In this document: positions 1 through 9,955 of the stretch, in pieces
Position numbering within the stretch: the stretch's first letter is position 1
Layout: the number at the start of each line of letters is the position of its first letter
From: Emiliania huxleyi CCMP1516
Taxonomy: Eukaryota > Haptophyta > Isochrysidales > Noelaerhabdaceae
Assembly: GCF_000372725.1 (NCBI RefSeq)
Contig: NW_005201036.1
Location: 217,219 to 281,218, forward strand
DNA: 64,000 bases
Reading direction: 5' to 3'
Program-made: the position numbers and the translations under genes
Notes under the pieces: model-generated
What the model saw: the letters and a program-made list of their open reading frames with translations, nothing else
Told to the model about the DNA's origin: nothing
Database searches by the model: none

Positions 1-489
1 CGCCTCCTCCGCCGCCTCCTCCGCCGCCTTCGCCGCTGCCTCCGCCGCCTCCTTCGCCGCCGCCTCTGCTGCCGCCTCCGCCTCTGCCTTGGCCGCTCCC
101 GCCACCTCGTCCTGTGCTGCGGAGTCGGTGCTCGTCGCCGCACCTCGCAGGCGGATGCGGACCGCCTCCAAGGGCCCTGCCTCTGCTCCGCGCGGTTTGA
201 AGAACTTTGGCAGCACGCGCTCTTCAATGTCGCCGTCGTCGTACTCAACGTCGACGGTGTTATCGGGATGCACCCTGGTCGCCGTGCCAGGGTACCACTT
301 TGTTCCGACGGCGCCGCCACGTTTTGATGCCTCAAACCTCGCAAGCAGCGGCTCGCCAACAGCCGGCAGCCACGCCGCCGGGAGCGGCTTGTCTACGCTC
401 TTCTTCTCGCAGCGAGCGCGCTTCGCCGGATGGTTGGAGTCCGCGTTCTCGTTCTCGTTGTCGGGCTTGGAGCGGGAGGAGCGGCGCAT
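1..489 (-). CDS. Tudor-like domain protein, 3' part outside window
   Basis: The reading frame is open from an ATG at 489 to the window edge (163 codons seen; the C-terminus is missing). Residues 20-30 hold a basic patch (KRAR) that could be a nuclear signal. Residues about 45-100 read like a Tudor/SGF29-type domain: a start GEPLLARFEA, then KWYPGTA, then VEYDDGDIEERVLP, the usual aromatic and acidic pattern of methyl-lysine or methyl-arginine readers. From about residue 125 the chain becomes an Ala/Glu/Lys heptad-like coil that runs off the edge. The frame stays open upstream of 489 without another Met, so this ATG is the best start, though an upstream exon is possible. A chromatin or RNA-binding reader role is inferred from the domain only. 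Confidence 0.7.
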   Translation of the reverse strand, partial: MRRSSRSKPDNENENADSNHPAKRARCEKKSVDKPLPAAWLPAVGEPLLARFEASKRGGAVGTKWYPGTATRVHPDNTVDVEYDDGDIEERVLPKFFKPRGAEAGPLEAVRIRLRGAATSTDSAAQDEVAGAAKAEAEAAAEAAAKEAAEAAAKAAEEAAEEA

Positions 490-1907
490 AGGCACAGGTG
501 CGCGAGAGAGAGTCGTGGACGCCACCCCGCCGAGCGCAACCGAGCGCAACACGACGTTCTGCTCAAAAGGCGGTCGAGGAAAAACAATTCGGGCGTTCGC
601 TAACCTAAGATCCCTTGTCAGGAGCAGGAGAGCCCACCTGTGCCCCTGATCGTCCTTCCAAAATCCTGCTCGTGCAGGTGTGGACCCTGTCCTCCTCCCC
701 CATCCCTCGTTTGGTCTGTTTTCTTTCTTTTTACCTAACCTAAGAACGCCGGGTTTGTCTTGTATGCACGACTGGTGGTCTGTCTGCGGTCAAAGGCGGT
801 AAGAGCAAAAAAGCGCACCAGCCGGCCATGGCGCTGCGACCCACCTAGGGGTAAGGGCTCTCCTTGCCCGTAGCGAGTCCCCGAGCATCCGGCCAGCTTG
901 AGCGCGCTTCTTAGCTCCCGCCCTGGGTGTGAGGTTGCCAACTCGCAACTGCACTCCAAGTGCTCCAACCAAGAAGTGCCTCGAACCCTCGATCGACAAG
1001 TGCCAGACTGCCAGACAGACAGAGATCCTTTGGCCAGTCGTGGCACGTTTGAACTCTGTCCCTCTTAAGACGGAGAAAATGCGACACAGTTTGTGTGCTT
1101 GTCCGTATGTGTGTGAGAGAGAGAGAGATGTTTCAAATAGGAGCAAGCAACCGCCGTCTCTTTCGAGAGTCAGCGAGCCAGAAGACAAACCTGTCGCATG
1201 GACACACAGCGAGTGGCGCTTCGAGCGCCTCTTCTTCGCCACGCGCCGGATGCATTATACGGTGGCGTTCCTTCTTGCGAGGCCCTGGGTGCGTCGCGCG
1301 GCCGAGGCCATTTCACAGTTGACGGGTGTGGCCCTCGTCGCCCTCGACTGACGATGTGGAGTCTCTTTCCTCGACGCCAGCTCGCTCCGCGCGTGGCGGT
1401 GGTCCGCCCTCCGCAAACACCGGCCTGCCATTGATGGAGCATATCACTGCGGCGGCATGAACCTGCGGGCCACACACGGCGTGAGCGGTGCCTGGCCTGT
1501 ACACCACGAAATCCATCCCCGGGTGTGAGGAAATCCGGACTCCGAAGGGACACGCATGCTGAGCACAGCGTCAAGGGCACGACTGTGGGGGCACACCTTC
1601 TCGTCCACCATCTCGGACGCAGCTGAGCATGGTGTCGACGAGCGGTGCACCTAAAAAGGGTGGGTGCCCCTCTCAACAAACTGTGTGTACACGTATGCTG
1701 CTTTGGCCCTTGCTTGGCTCCTGCGGGCGGCAGCACCACGTGTGAGTCGACCGATACCGGAGCGCGCGGGCATTGTGCTGCTGTGTGCTAGGGGAGCAGC
1801 GATCGAGAGGCACTGGCTACAGCCCGAAACGCACCGCGCGATTGGCTGCAGGCGTTGGGAGGGCGAATCGGGAGCGCCTCTCGGGGAAAGCATTCAAGTC
1901 GGTGGTC
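490..1907. other. Stretch without a supported gene
   Basis: Several overlapping frames of 60-190 codons exist on both strands, but none shows a recognisable motif, a clear codon bias or a partner exon. The part near 620-670 is an inverted relative of sequence near 50840-50890, so at least some of this is dispersed repeat. A short GA run lies at 1116-1128. Confidence 0.5.
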
Positions 1908-2329
1908 TCAAACGATACCCGTCTGGTTGACTGGCCAATCTTGACTCCGTCTGATCTTTCTTTGAGACAAGAGCTTGATTTGCACGTGGCGGGGGGCATC
2001 GAGGGGTGCAAGGGTGGTAGCTCTGCTTCGGGCGACAGTCCACGTAACCACAGCTCCTCGGGCACCTCGGGGCGGTCCAAGCTGCTGCTGCTGCTGCTCC
2101 GTCGAATCGGCGGCGCCCTCCACCCAAAGCAAGAGTGGACCAGGGTCAGCAAGCAGCCGGTGCTCGGACTCAAGGCGGGCGAGCGACACCTCTGCTTGAG
2201 CACTCGCCGAGGTGGCATATAGGCGTCGAGGTGCTCACAAGCCGCCAGGCGTTGCCGCTGTGGTTGCGCTACCTTGGGCGGCAAAGGTGTTATGATTGCG
2301 ACGCTCGGATTGACAACGGGTTCGTCCAT
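1908..2329 (-). CDS. Candidate small gene, two overlapping frames
   Basis: From the ATG at 2329 one frame gives about 45 plausible residues (start MDEPVVNPSVAIITPLPPKV). Downstream a different frame, ending at 1908, looks more protein-like (VSLARLESEHRLLADPGPLL, then a Gln run from a CAG repeat). A short intron or a frameshift near 2190-2220 could join them. I do not recognise a family and composition is weaker than in the clear genes nearby, so this is tentative. Confidence 0.25.
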
Positions 2330-2464
2330 GTCATCTTCTTCTTTTGAGCCACGGAGCGGCCGAGGAGCCCGGCCCGGCGACTGGCGACTTCGCTGTACAC
2401 TGAAAACCCGACCGCCGACGGGAGTACAAGATCAAGAGAGAGTGTAGAGAAGAGTCTACCCCCG

Positions 2465-2493
2465 AGTCAGACTGTCTACTAGACAGTCTGACT
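2465..2493. repeat. Perfect 29 bp palindrome (14 bp arms)
   Basis: Two 14 bp arms (AGTCAGACTGTCTA and its complement) are separated by one base. A further half-copy (GTAGACAGTCTA) follows within about 20 bases. The region is AT-richer than its surroundings and lies between two minus-strand genes. Confidence 0.9.
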
Positions 2494-2921
2494 ACCCTCT
2501 ACCGTAGACAGTCTATAGAAAGAGAGTGAGAAGAGAGAAGACGCTCCTGCCTTCCGTGTTCGGTTCCTTGTACTCCTCTCTTGTCACTCCGCGGGGTTTT
2601 AATTATTTAAAATTAAATGCATTTTTACGATTTAGATTTTTGTCATTAAAGTGTGCCGCGCCACCGGCTGCTGGTCTTTTTTCGCCTCACTTCCTTCCTA
2701 GGAGAATCGAGAAACAGCGGGAACGCTTGTGGGGGAACTTCATTCAACCAACGTTCAAGGGAAAGCGACACCCACCCGCGACGGTCGGCCGACTCGCGAG
2801 TCGGCCGACCCCCTCGCGCCGCGTCCAAGCCGCGGCTGCCGGCTCGGAGTCGGCATCATGCAGCATGGACCGATATTGCGGCCCTGTGAAGCGGTGGCAC
2901 CCAAAGCGCGTCTCCTCCGCG

Positions 2922-3921
2922 TCAGTAAGCGCAAGCCATGCCCACACGCACCTGCCAGCGCAGCGCGTCGCGCCGCTTCTCTGTCGGCGGCACAAAGTGG
3001 TTTGGCGTCAGGCGGCGGGCAGGGCGGCGGCCATCGTCGACGGGCTCCGAGGCGCGAAGCCGCTCGCGGACGGCGCAGACGACGTCGTCGCGCCTCTTGC
3101 TCGTCGGCACGACGAACTGCGGCGGCGCCTTGACGCTCCGAGGCCGCCACGGCGACTGGGCAGCGGGCAGTTGTGGCTGCGGCGGGCTGCGGGGCGTGCG
3201 TCGGCCGGCCTCTCTTGGGCCCAGAAAGGGGTGCCCGCTCCAGGCCGCGGCGTGGCGGTGGTAGCTTGCGACCACGTCCTGCCGCGGGCGGCGAGGCGTC
3301 AGGTCGACCTTGCGTATGAGCGACGCAGAGGAGCCTTCCGCGCCGCTCGAGGCCACCGACTCGCCGCCGGCAGACCCGCGGTGGGGAGGGAGAGGCGGAG
3401 ACGCCCCCTCCGGCGCGCTGCCGCGGGGGGTGCGCCGCCGCGCCCGGCCCAGCCCGCTGGACGCCGGGGTCGCAGACGACGCAACGCCACCGCGGGCCGC
3501 GGGAGGGGAAGGGTAGCCGCGGGTTGGGGTCGTCGTTTCCGCAGGCCGGCAGAAGGGCGCGCCGCGGGCTGGCGACGCGCGTTCGACGTCGCCGCGGCGG
3601 CGCTCCGGGAGCAGGCCCGAAGGAGCCTCGTCGACCGGTTCGGAGGCGGGGTAGGCAGCGGCAGAGACGCGAGGCGGTGGCTGGGCGGCGCTCAGAGGCG
3701 GAGGCGCGTGCGGCGCAGCGTGGTACTCGCGCAAGAAGGCGCGTAGCATCTGAGCGAGGGGAGGCAGTGTTGGATGTGGGGGCTTGAGGAAGGCATGAAG
3801 GTTGGCAGGCTCCGGCGACCTCATCAGGCACCGCGCTGGCGTCGTAGCCCATGCGCGTGAGCTGAGCTCGGACCAGCGCCTCGAAGGCGACGTCCGGATT
3901 GGAGTCCTCATGCCCTTTCAT
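2922..3921 (-). CDS. Unknown protein with two KRRD repeats, frame change near its start
   Basis: From the ATG at 3921 about 30 residues read well (MKGHEDSNPDVAFEALVRAQ, then LTRMGYDASAV). After about 3829 a second frame continues convincingly to a stop at 2922, beginning NLHAFLKPPHPTLPPLAQ and then MLRAFLREYHAAPH. The C-terminal part carries two copies of a motif: FVVPTSKRRDDVVCAVRERL and FVPPTEKRRDALRWQVRVGM. The middle is Pro/Arg/Ser-rich and probably disordered. The frame change may be a short intron, a base error or a true frameshift; I could not decide. The opposite-strand frame over the same bases is a shadow. Function unknown. Confidence 0.5.
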
Positions 3922-4041
3922 TCTGTCAACCTGCAGTAGGCTGAGAGACTCTCAAGCAGTCACCGAGCAGTCTACTGTACCTGGTACCGGCCCCCCTGTC
4001 ACCCCCGGCGACTCAAATCGCCGGCGGATTTTCTTTTTCAG

Positions 4042-4053
4042 AAAATTCTTTTC
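4042..4053 (+). promoter_or_regulatory. AAAATTCTTTTC motif just upstream of ERCC4 start
   Basis: The motif ends 7 bases before the ATG at 4060. Close relatives sit upstream of the RING gene (11805-11817, start 11892), the UFD1-like gene (51817-51828, start 51847) and, in altered form, the GCK gene (near 15740). A start-site or core-promoter role is inferred from position only. Confidence 0.35.
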
Positions 4054-4059
4054 ATTGTA

Positions 4060-7000
4060 ATGCAGGCGGCTCTCCCTCCACCGCCGCCGGCCCCGCTGCC
4101 CGCCTTCCTCCAGGCCGCGCTTGCGGAGCTAGAGGCCGAGGATTCGCTGCTGGTGCTCGCCAAGGGCCTCGGCGTGCACGCCGTCCTGCGGCGGCTCGTC
4201 GAGTCGCAGCTCGGCCCGGAGAACCTCGTGCTCGTCCTGAATACGAGCCGCGACGACGAGGCGCTCCTGCTCTCCGAGCTGGCTGCGGCGGGCCACGATG
4301 AGGCGCTGGTGCCACCGACAATCAACAACGAGTGGTCGGCGCCTCAGCGCGCCGAGCGGTACCTGCGCGGCGGCGTCCTGCTCGTGACGGCGCGGATCCT
4401 CGTCGTGGACATGCTCTGTGAGCGGCTGCCGACCGGGCTCGTGACGGGCGTCATCGTCGCCAACGCGCACCGCGTGACGGCAACCTCGAACGTCGCCTTT
4501 GCTCTGCGCATGTACCGCCAGCGCACGCGCGCCGGCTCCATCCGCGCGCTCTCCGACGACGCCGCGCCGCTGCTGCGCGGCTATTCTCGCATCGAGCGGC
4601 TGCTCTCGACCCTCTTCGTGCGGAGGCTGCTGCTCTGGCCTCGCTTCCGCGCAGAGGTGGCCGCCTGCCTGAGTGCTGCGCCGCCCGAGGTGGAGGAGCT
4701 GTCGGTCCCGCTCTCTCCGCGAGCGAGTCGCCTGCAGCTGGCGCTGCTCGAGGTGTGAGGCAGACACTTCCTAGACACTTCCTAGACAGTTCCTAGACAT
4801 GGCGCTGCTCGAGGAGAGACGCGACCCAAGAGAGAGCGCGGCCACGCCTCCGGGCGGGCAGAGTAGCGCCGCCGGCCCCTCTCTATACATATATCGCCCG
4901 CGGCCAGGCGCTCGAGGCTTGCGTCGGGGAGCTGCGCTCTTCGAACCCGTCCGTCGACGTGTCGCAGCTGACCACCGAGAAGGAGACACTTCCTAGACAC
5001 TCCCTAGACACTTCCTAGACACTTCCTAGACACTTCCTAGTCGACGTGTCGCAGCTGACCACCGAGAAGGCACCTCCTCCCTGGCGAGGGACTCGCGCCT
5101 CTCCGCCCGGACAGGCGCTCTTCAAGTCCTTTGACAGCGTCGTCCGCGCGCAGCTCGACCCGATCTGGCACAAGACAAGCCGCCGCACACGCGCCCTCGT
5201 CTCCGACTTGCAGACCATCCGGCGGCTGCCCCCGCTTCTCGTGGCGCCTTCCAGGAGCCTTCCGGGAAGCGTCTCGCAGCCTTCCCGTAGGCGTCTCCTC
5301 TCGCTGCTCGCGTGGTACTTCCTAGACACTTCCTAGACACTTCCTAGACACTTCCCGTAGGCGTCTCCTCTCGCTGCTCGCGTGGTACGACGCGGTCACC
5401 CGCCTCCTCGCGCCATGAGTCCGACCCTCGGCGTGCCCCTCACGCGTCCAGGACACGTCCCGCCAGGTCACCTTCTTCGAGTACCTCGAGACCGTCCTCG
5501 ACGCCGCCACGGCGCTGCACCCGTCGGAGCGACCTCACTGGGTGATCCACTCGAGCGAGGCTGGCGGCGGCGCGGCGCGGGAGCCTGCCTGAGAGCCGCG
5601 TCCAGGACACGTCCCCGGCCGGCGCCCCTCAGGCCGTCTTCGTCGCGGCGCGCGAGCGCGTCTACTCGCTGCATCGCACGCAGCCGCTGCTGCGCGTCCG
5701 GCGCGGCGGCGCGGTCCACCATCCCTCCCCGCAGGGCGTGCCTCCTGAACCTTCCGGGAACTTTCCTGTAGGCGCGGCCCGTCGCCCCTCCCTCCAGCGC
5801 CGCTCGGAGCCGGCGGCAGCGGTGGAGCCGGCGGCAGCGGAGGGGGCGCCGCTGGGGGCAGTAGCAGCAGCGGCGGCTCCGACGCCCCTGCCGCTGCTGG
5901 CGGCGGCAGCGGCGAGGCTGGCGGCGGCGAGGCTGGCGTGGGCGGCCGGCTCGAGCTGTCACACAGCCTCGGCGGCGTCGAGGGCGCCGCGGCGCCGCGG
6001 GGAGGAGGCCCTCCCCTCGGGGTGCGGCGCGGGGAGGCGCGCTCGCAACCTCTCCTCCCTCGCCCTACCCGTGGGCGGCTCTGGTCCCGACAGGTGCGTC
6101 TCGAGCTTGAGGAGCACCCGAAGTGGAGCGCTCTGCTGCAGCTGCTGCGAGAGATCGCCTCGGAGCGCGCCGGCGGCACCACCAGCGCACATGGCGGCGG
6201 CACCACCAGCGCAGACGGTGGCGACGCAGCGGGACAGGGCGGAGGAGGCGGTGGAGGAGGTGGTGGAGGAGGTGGTGGAGGAGGTGGCGGAGGAGGCGGC
6301 GGAGGAGGCGGCGGCGGTGGAGGCGGTGGAGGAGGCGGCGGCGGTGGAGGTGGCGGTGGAGGCGGCGAGCGGTGTGGGCGCGGCGAGCCTTCCAGGCAGC
6401 CTCCAGGGAGCTTCCAGGAACCTTCCCATAGGCGAGCCGCCGGTGCTGCTGCTCGTCCGAGATGCACGCACTGCGGTCGCGGTGCGGCAGCTGCTGAGCT
6501 ACGGCGCTCGCCCCCTCCTCGAGGCTGCGTCCGTTTACAGAGGTGATCCCACACGCTCCGATGGCGCCTCGACACGCCCGCCCGCCCTCGTAGGCCACTC
6601 TCGTGCGTTGGGTGGGCCGCCGCTCTCGCTCGCAGACGCCGGCGGGCTGCCTGCTCTCGAGGAAGTGTCTAGGAAGTGTCTAGGAAGTGTCTAGGAAGTG
6701 TCTAGGCGGGCTGTCTGCTCTCGAGTCGGCAACATGAGGTGCGCTCGCCTCCACTACTTTGCTGGCCCCGCTAGCCGTCCGCGCCGCGCGTGCCCAGCTG
6801 GCGCGTTTGCCCCCGACAACGTCCGCCTGAGGAGCTGAGGAGTTGCCCCGAAAAGAGGCGTTGGAGGGTAGGGTTAGGGTTAGGGTTAGGGTTAGGGCTA
6901 GAGTTGCCCTGACAACAGGCGTCGCTGCTACGCGCCGCCGCCGAGCGACTCGCCTCTTCGCACGCGTCGCTCTCGGAGGGAGGCGGTGGCCCGAGCGCGC

Positions 7001-9090
7001 TTCCGGGAGCCGAGGCAGCCCCGCAAAACCCTCGGAACCAGCCTGACCAAGGGTGGGCGTCGGGTCGCGGCGGCGGCGGCGGCGCAGGCGGCGGCGGGAG
7101 TGCAAGCGGCAGCGGCGGCGCGGGCGGCGGCGGCGGCGATGCCAGAGGCAGGGGCGGCCGCGGCCGCGAGGGGCGAGGGCGCAAGCGCAAGACTGCGCCT
7201 GGAGGCGGAGGCGGGGGAGGCGGGGGAGGCGGGGGTGGAGGTTCAGCAGCTGCAGCCCTGCCTCGCCGCCCAAGTCATCGCAGCACTGAGGTTGAGTGCT
7301 TGCGGAGCAGCAGGCGCTTCTGCAGCCGGCGGCGGCGGCGGCGACAATGACGACGGCGACGAGGAGGCGGAGAGCGGCGCGCGGTTTGAGCTGTTCGACG
7401 CGCTCGGCGTCGAGGTCGCCCTCGTGCAGCACGGAGGGCGCGCCTTCGGCCTCCTCTCGTCCCTCGCGCCGCGGCACGTGCTGCTCTACGACCCCGAGCC
7501 GGCGATGGTCCGAGCGATCGAGCTCGAGCAGGCGCGGCGATGCGGCGGCGTGTGTATGCGAGTCTATTTTCTGGCGCTGGCCAACTCTGCGGGGAGCAGC
7601 AAGCTGTGAGTAGACGATGTTGACGCGTCAAGCCGTGAGCAGGTGCTTGCCGATTCTGTCGAGGAGCAAGGCTACCGCTCCGACCTCACCGCGGAGAAGG
7701 AGGCCTTCGAGGGGCTCATCCTCGCAAAGGGTTCCCCGACCCCCCCCCCCCCGCCCTAGACACTTCCTAGACACTTCCTCGAGGGGCTCATCCTCGCACA
7801 GGGTTCCCCGCCCCCCCCCGCCCGCCCCCCCTCCCGCCGCGCCACGCCTGCCCCCAGCTGTGCCCCCAGCTGTGCCCCCAGCTGTGCCCCAGCCGTGCCG
7901 TGCTCTCGTAGGGCGGATGGCGCTGCCCTCGGAGTGGGAGGGCCGCACGGCGCAGCAGCTGCCGCCCCAGCTCCGCCTCGAGGAGGAGGCGACTGCAGGC
8001 AGCAACGCGGCGACGCTGCGCGGAGGCCGCGCTCGCGCCTCCTCCTCTCGAGGTGCCCCGACAGCCGTGGTGGACTTGCGCGAGTTCCGCTCGGCGCTGC
8101 CCAACATGCTGCAGCTGCACGGCGTGACGCTGCGGCCGGCGACGCTCGAGGCGGGGAGGGACGGCTGCCGCGGCGAGGCGCTGCTCACGGTGCGGCGGTG
8201 TGAGCAGGCGACGCTCGAGGTCGGAGACTACGTCCTTGCCCCCGACCTCGTGGTCGAGCGCAAGGCCCTCCCCGACCTGGTGCCGCCGCCGCCCTCTCGC
8301 CCCTACCCGCCCTCCTCTCCACGCACACGGGCCGAGCCCGTGACGTGGCCGCTCGTCCAGGTGCAATCGCTCGCCTCGGGCCGACTCTACAACCAGGCGG
8401 AGGCGATGCTGCGCACGTACCGGAGGCGACCCGAGATTACCCGAGATTGCCCGAGATGACCCGAGATTCCTCGATGCTGCGCACGTACCGGAGGCGACCC
8501 CCCCTCGAGGGCGCCAGAGGGGCGGAGGTGTGAACGGCGTCTCTTCACAGGGGCAGCGCCGTGCGCAGGCCGACCCTCCTCCTCGAGTTCGACGAGAACC
8601 GGCCGTTTGCTCTCGCGACGCGCGCCGCGGTGGCGGCAGGCCTCTCTGGCGTGGCCGCCCCCCGACCCTGCCCACGGATCCTGCCTGCAGGCGCGCCGAG
8701 CTCGCCGCCGATCTCTCTCCCAACTCGACCACCTCCAAGCTGTGCTTGCTGCTGCTCCACTTCCCAAAGCTGCGGCTGCTCTGGTCGCGCCGCCCCCTGC
8801 ACACGATCGCCATCTTTGACGCGCTCAAGCGCGGCGCGCCCGAACCCGACGTCGACAAGGCGGCGGCGGTCGGCACTCACGCCGAGCAAGCTGCGGGCCA
8901 GCTCTTCAACATGACGCCGCAGGACTTGCTGCGCTCGATGCCGGGCGTGCACGCGCACAATTACCGCCGGCTGATGAACGCGGTAACCAACATGCACGAG
9001 CTCTCGCAGCTGTCGCTCGGCCGCTTGGCGGAGCTGCTCGGCGAGCAAAACGCCAGGCGGCTCCACACGTTCCTCCACCAGTCGGCATGA
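4060..9090 (+). CDS. ERCC4: DNA repair endonuclease XPF
   Basis: Multi-exon gene for XPF/Rad1, the catalytic partner of ERCC1 that cuts 5' of lesions in nucleotide excision and crosslink repair. Exon 1 (4060-4752) gives the helicase-like N-terminus (LLVTARILVVDML, AHRVTATSNVAFALR). Exon 2 is 4908-4982 and exon 3 starts at 5115. Later exons include 5467 on (VTFFEYLETVLDAATALHP), 5633 on, 6094 on (LELEEHPKW), 6432 on (PPVLLLVRDARTA), about 7340-7600 (HVLLYDPEPAMVRAIE) and 7643 on (VEEQGYRSDL). The nuclease motif GDYVLAPDLVVERKALPD (GDx..ERKxxxD) is intact near 8220-8280. The end carries the double helix-hairpin-helix (MTPQDLLRSMPGVHAHNYRR) to the stop at 9090. Long Gly-rich linkers (5810-5950, 6230-6370, 7060-7240) are unusual. 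At least seven introns carry repeat arrays with duplicated exon edges. Exact splice sites in the middle are uncertain; several donors look like GC. Confidence 0.93.
4739..4814 (+). repeat. Array with flanking exon duplication (ERCC4 intron 1)
   Basis: A 15 bp end-of-exon sequence (4739-4753) recurs at 4800-4814. Between the copies are three units of CTTCCTAGACA. Confidence 0.85.
4953..5070 (+). repeat. Array with perfect 31 bp exon duplication (ERCC4 intron 2)
   Basis: The end of exon 2 (4953-4983) is repeated exactly at 5040-5070. The 56 bases between are a five-unit array of CTTCCTAGACA type. The second copy is followed by GCACCT, a likely original GC donor. The first copy is followed by GAGACA, so the new exon edge lacks a GT. 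Confidence 0.9.
5281..5388 (+). repeat. Array with perfect 38 bp duplication (ERCC4 intron 3 acceptor)
   Basis: A 38 bp block with the acceptor CCCGTAG and the following exon start occurs at 5281-5318 and 5351-5388. Between them lie three TTCCTAGACAC units. Only the second copy continues into the next coding bases (WYDA). Confidence 0.9.
6641..6725 (+). repeat. Array with 21 bp duplication, inverted unit
   Basis: A 21 bp block at 6641-6661 recurs at 6705-6725 with one mismatch. Between are four units of GAAGTGTCTAG, the complement of the CTTCCTAGACA unit seen elsewhere in this gene. Confidence 0.85.
6840..6924 (+). repeat. Interstitial telomeric repeats with flanking duplication
   Basis: About five units of GGGTTA (6865-6900) sit between two 24 bp blocks (6840-6863 and 6901-6924; 20 of 24 identical). 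The block lies in non-conserved linker or intron sequence of ERCC4. Confidence 0.85.
7707..7810 (+). repeat. Array with 32 bp exon duplication
   Basis: The ERCC4 exon end coding FEGLILA (7707-7738) recurs at 7779-7810 with one mismatch. Between are a C run and two CTTCCTAGACA units. Confidence 0.85.
8138..8230 (+). repeat. Intron whose 5' end copies the next exon start
   Basis: A 14 bp block occurs at 8138-8151 and 8217-8230. Splicing CCG|GC...CAG|GC between equivalent points restores the conserved VTLRP-ATLEVGDY junction of XPF. The intron therefore begins with a copy of the exon that follows it. Confidence 0.7.
8404..8500 (+). repeat. Array with perfect 29 bp exon duplication
   Basis: The exon end coding AMLRTYRRRP (8404-8432) recurs exactly at 8472-8500. 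Between are four CCGAGATTAC-type 10 bp units. Confidence 0.9.
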
Positions 9091-9298
9091 GCGAGCCCGA
9101 GCGCAAACACTGCCAGATCAATTCAGCACCACTACGGCGGTACGTTACTCCCCCGGACGTTACGTCCCGCTGACCTGTCTTCCTGTGAGTATTTTACTTG
9201 GTCTGAAAAGAAGAGAGGGAAAGGCTCAGCATTCTTTTACTCATTAGAAGCCGTCGTCCGACGGGTCCGTGCACGTGTGCGCCTAGAGAGGCTATTTT

Positions 9299-9313
9299 GT
9301 AAAATTCTTTTAC
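9299..9313. promoter_or_regulatory. Perfect inverted form GTAAAATTCTTTTAC
   Basis: Six-base arms with a three-base spacer; the same palindrome in the other reading occurs at 26226-26240. Single-arm versions are at 9231-9240 and 9703-9714. It may be a protein-binding site or part of a dispersed element. Confidence 0.35.
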
Positions 9314-9737
9314 CCACCTCAGCCCCCCCAAGCAGCGCCTAGGCCGATTAGTCTTCTCTCACTGCCTGCGGGAACACCCTCGGGCGGCCGGGTGGGGCTG
9401 CGGCTGGAGCTAGCATGGCTCGACAGAGCCGAGACCCCGCGTTGAGGCGGCGCTCCTGTGGGCGGCTCTAGAGTCGGGAGAGATATTCGGCAGATCTGGA
9501 GCGGCCGCTCACTGCTCGGTACCCCCCCTGCACATCTAAAGCCATCCCTCCTGCTAGGGGGGGGGTCCCCCCCAGCAGCAGAGCGCTGCTGCGGGGGGGG
9601 GGGGGTCCGGACCCGACTCCCACTCCGATCATTTGCCTCCAAGCGTCCATGTCGTTGCTCAGGTCCACTCTGACTCCGTGCCCAGTGTCGTGCGGAGTTC
9701 CGAAATTCTTTTACTGTGCCAGTGCGCGCCAGTCCCA

Positions 9738-9808
9738 GTAAAGAAAGAAAGAAAGAAAACAGACAACCCAAGGGAGGAATGGGAGGACGGCACGCCGCCA
9801 CCACACAG
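9738..9808 (+). mobile_element. Introner-like element, GT...AG form
   Basis: A 71 bp unit starts GTAAAG, runs through an AAAG tract, a conserved CAACCCAAGGGAGG stretch and GGCACGCCGCCACCACACAG. Relatives lie on the minus strand at 15782-15852 and 58771-58836. The ends resemble a 5' and a 3' splice site. Whether it is spliced here is unknown because no gene is evident around it. Confidence 0.6.
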
Positions 9809-9955
9809 GGATTTTAAGGAGAGGGGTGTGGTGCGCTAGCCGTCGCCCACCCTTGGGCGTCCGCCTCTTCCTATCTCTCTTCGCATTCTCTCTCCGATTC
9901 TCGCTGCAACCTTCGTGCCACCTCGCGAACGCCCCCGAGTGCACTTGGAGCACTT

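Noticed and set aside
2526-3746. Plus-strand frame of 406 codons
   Set aside because: Arg/Ala/Gly-rich shadow of the minus-strand gene, which has repeated motifs and natural composition.
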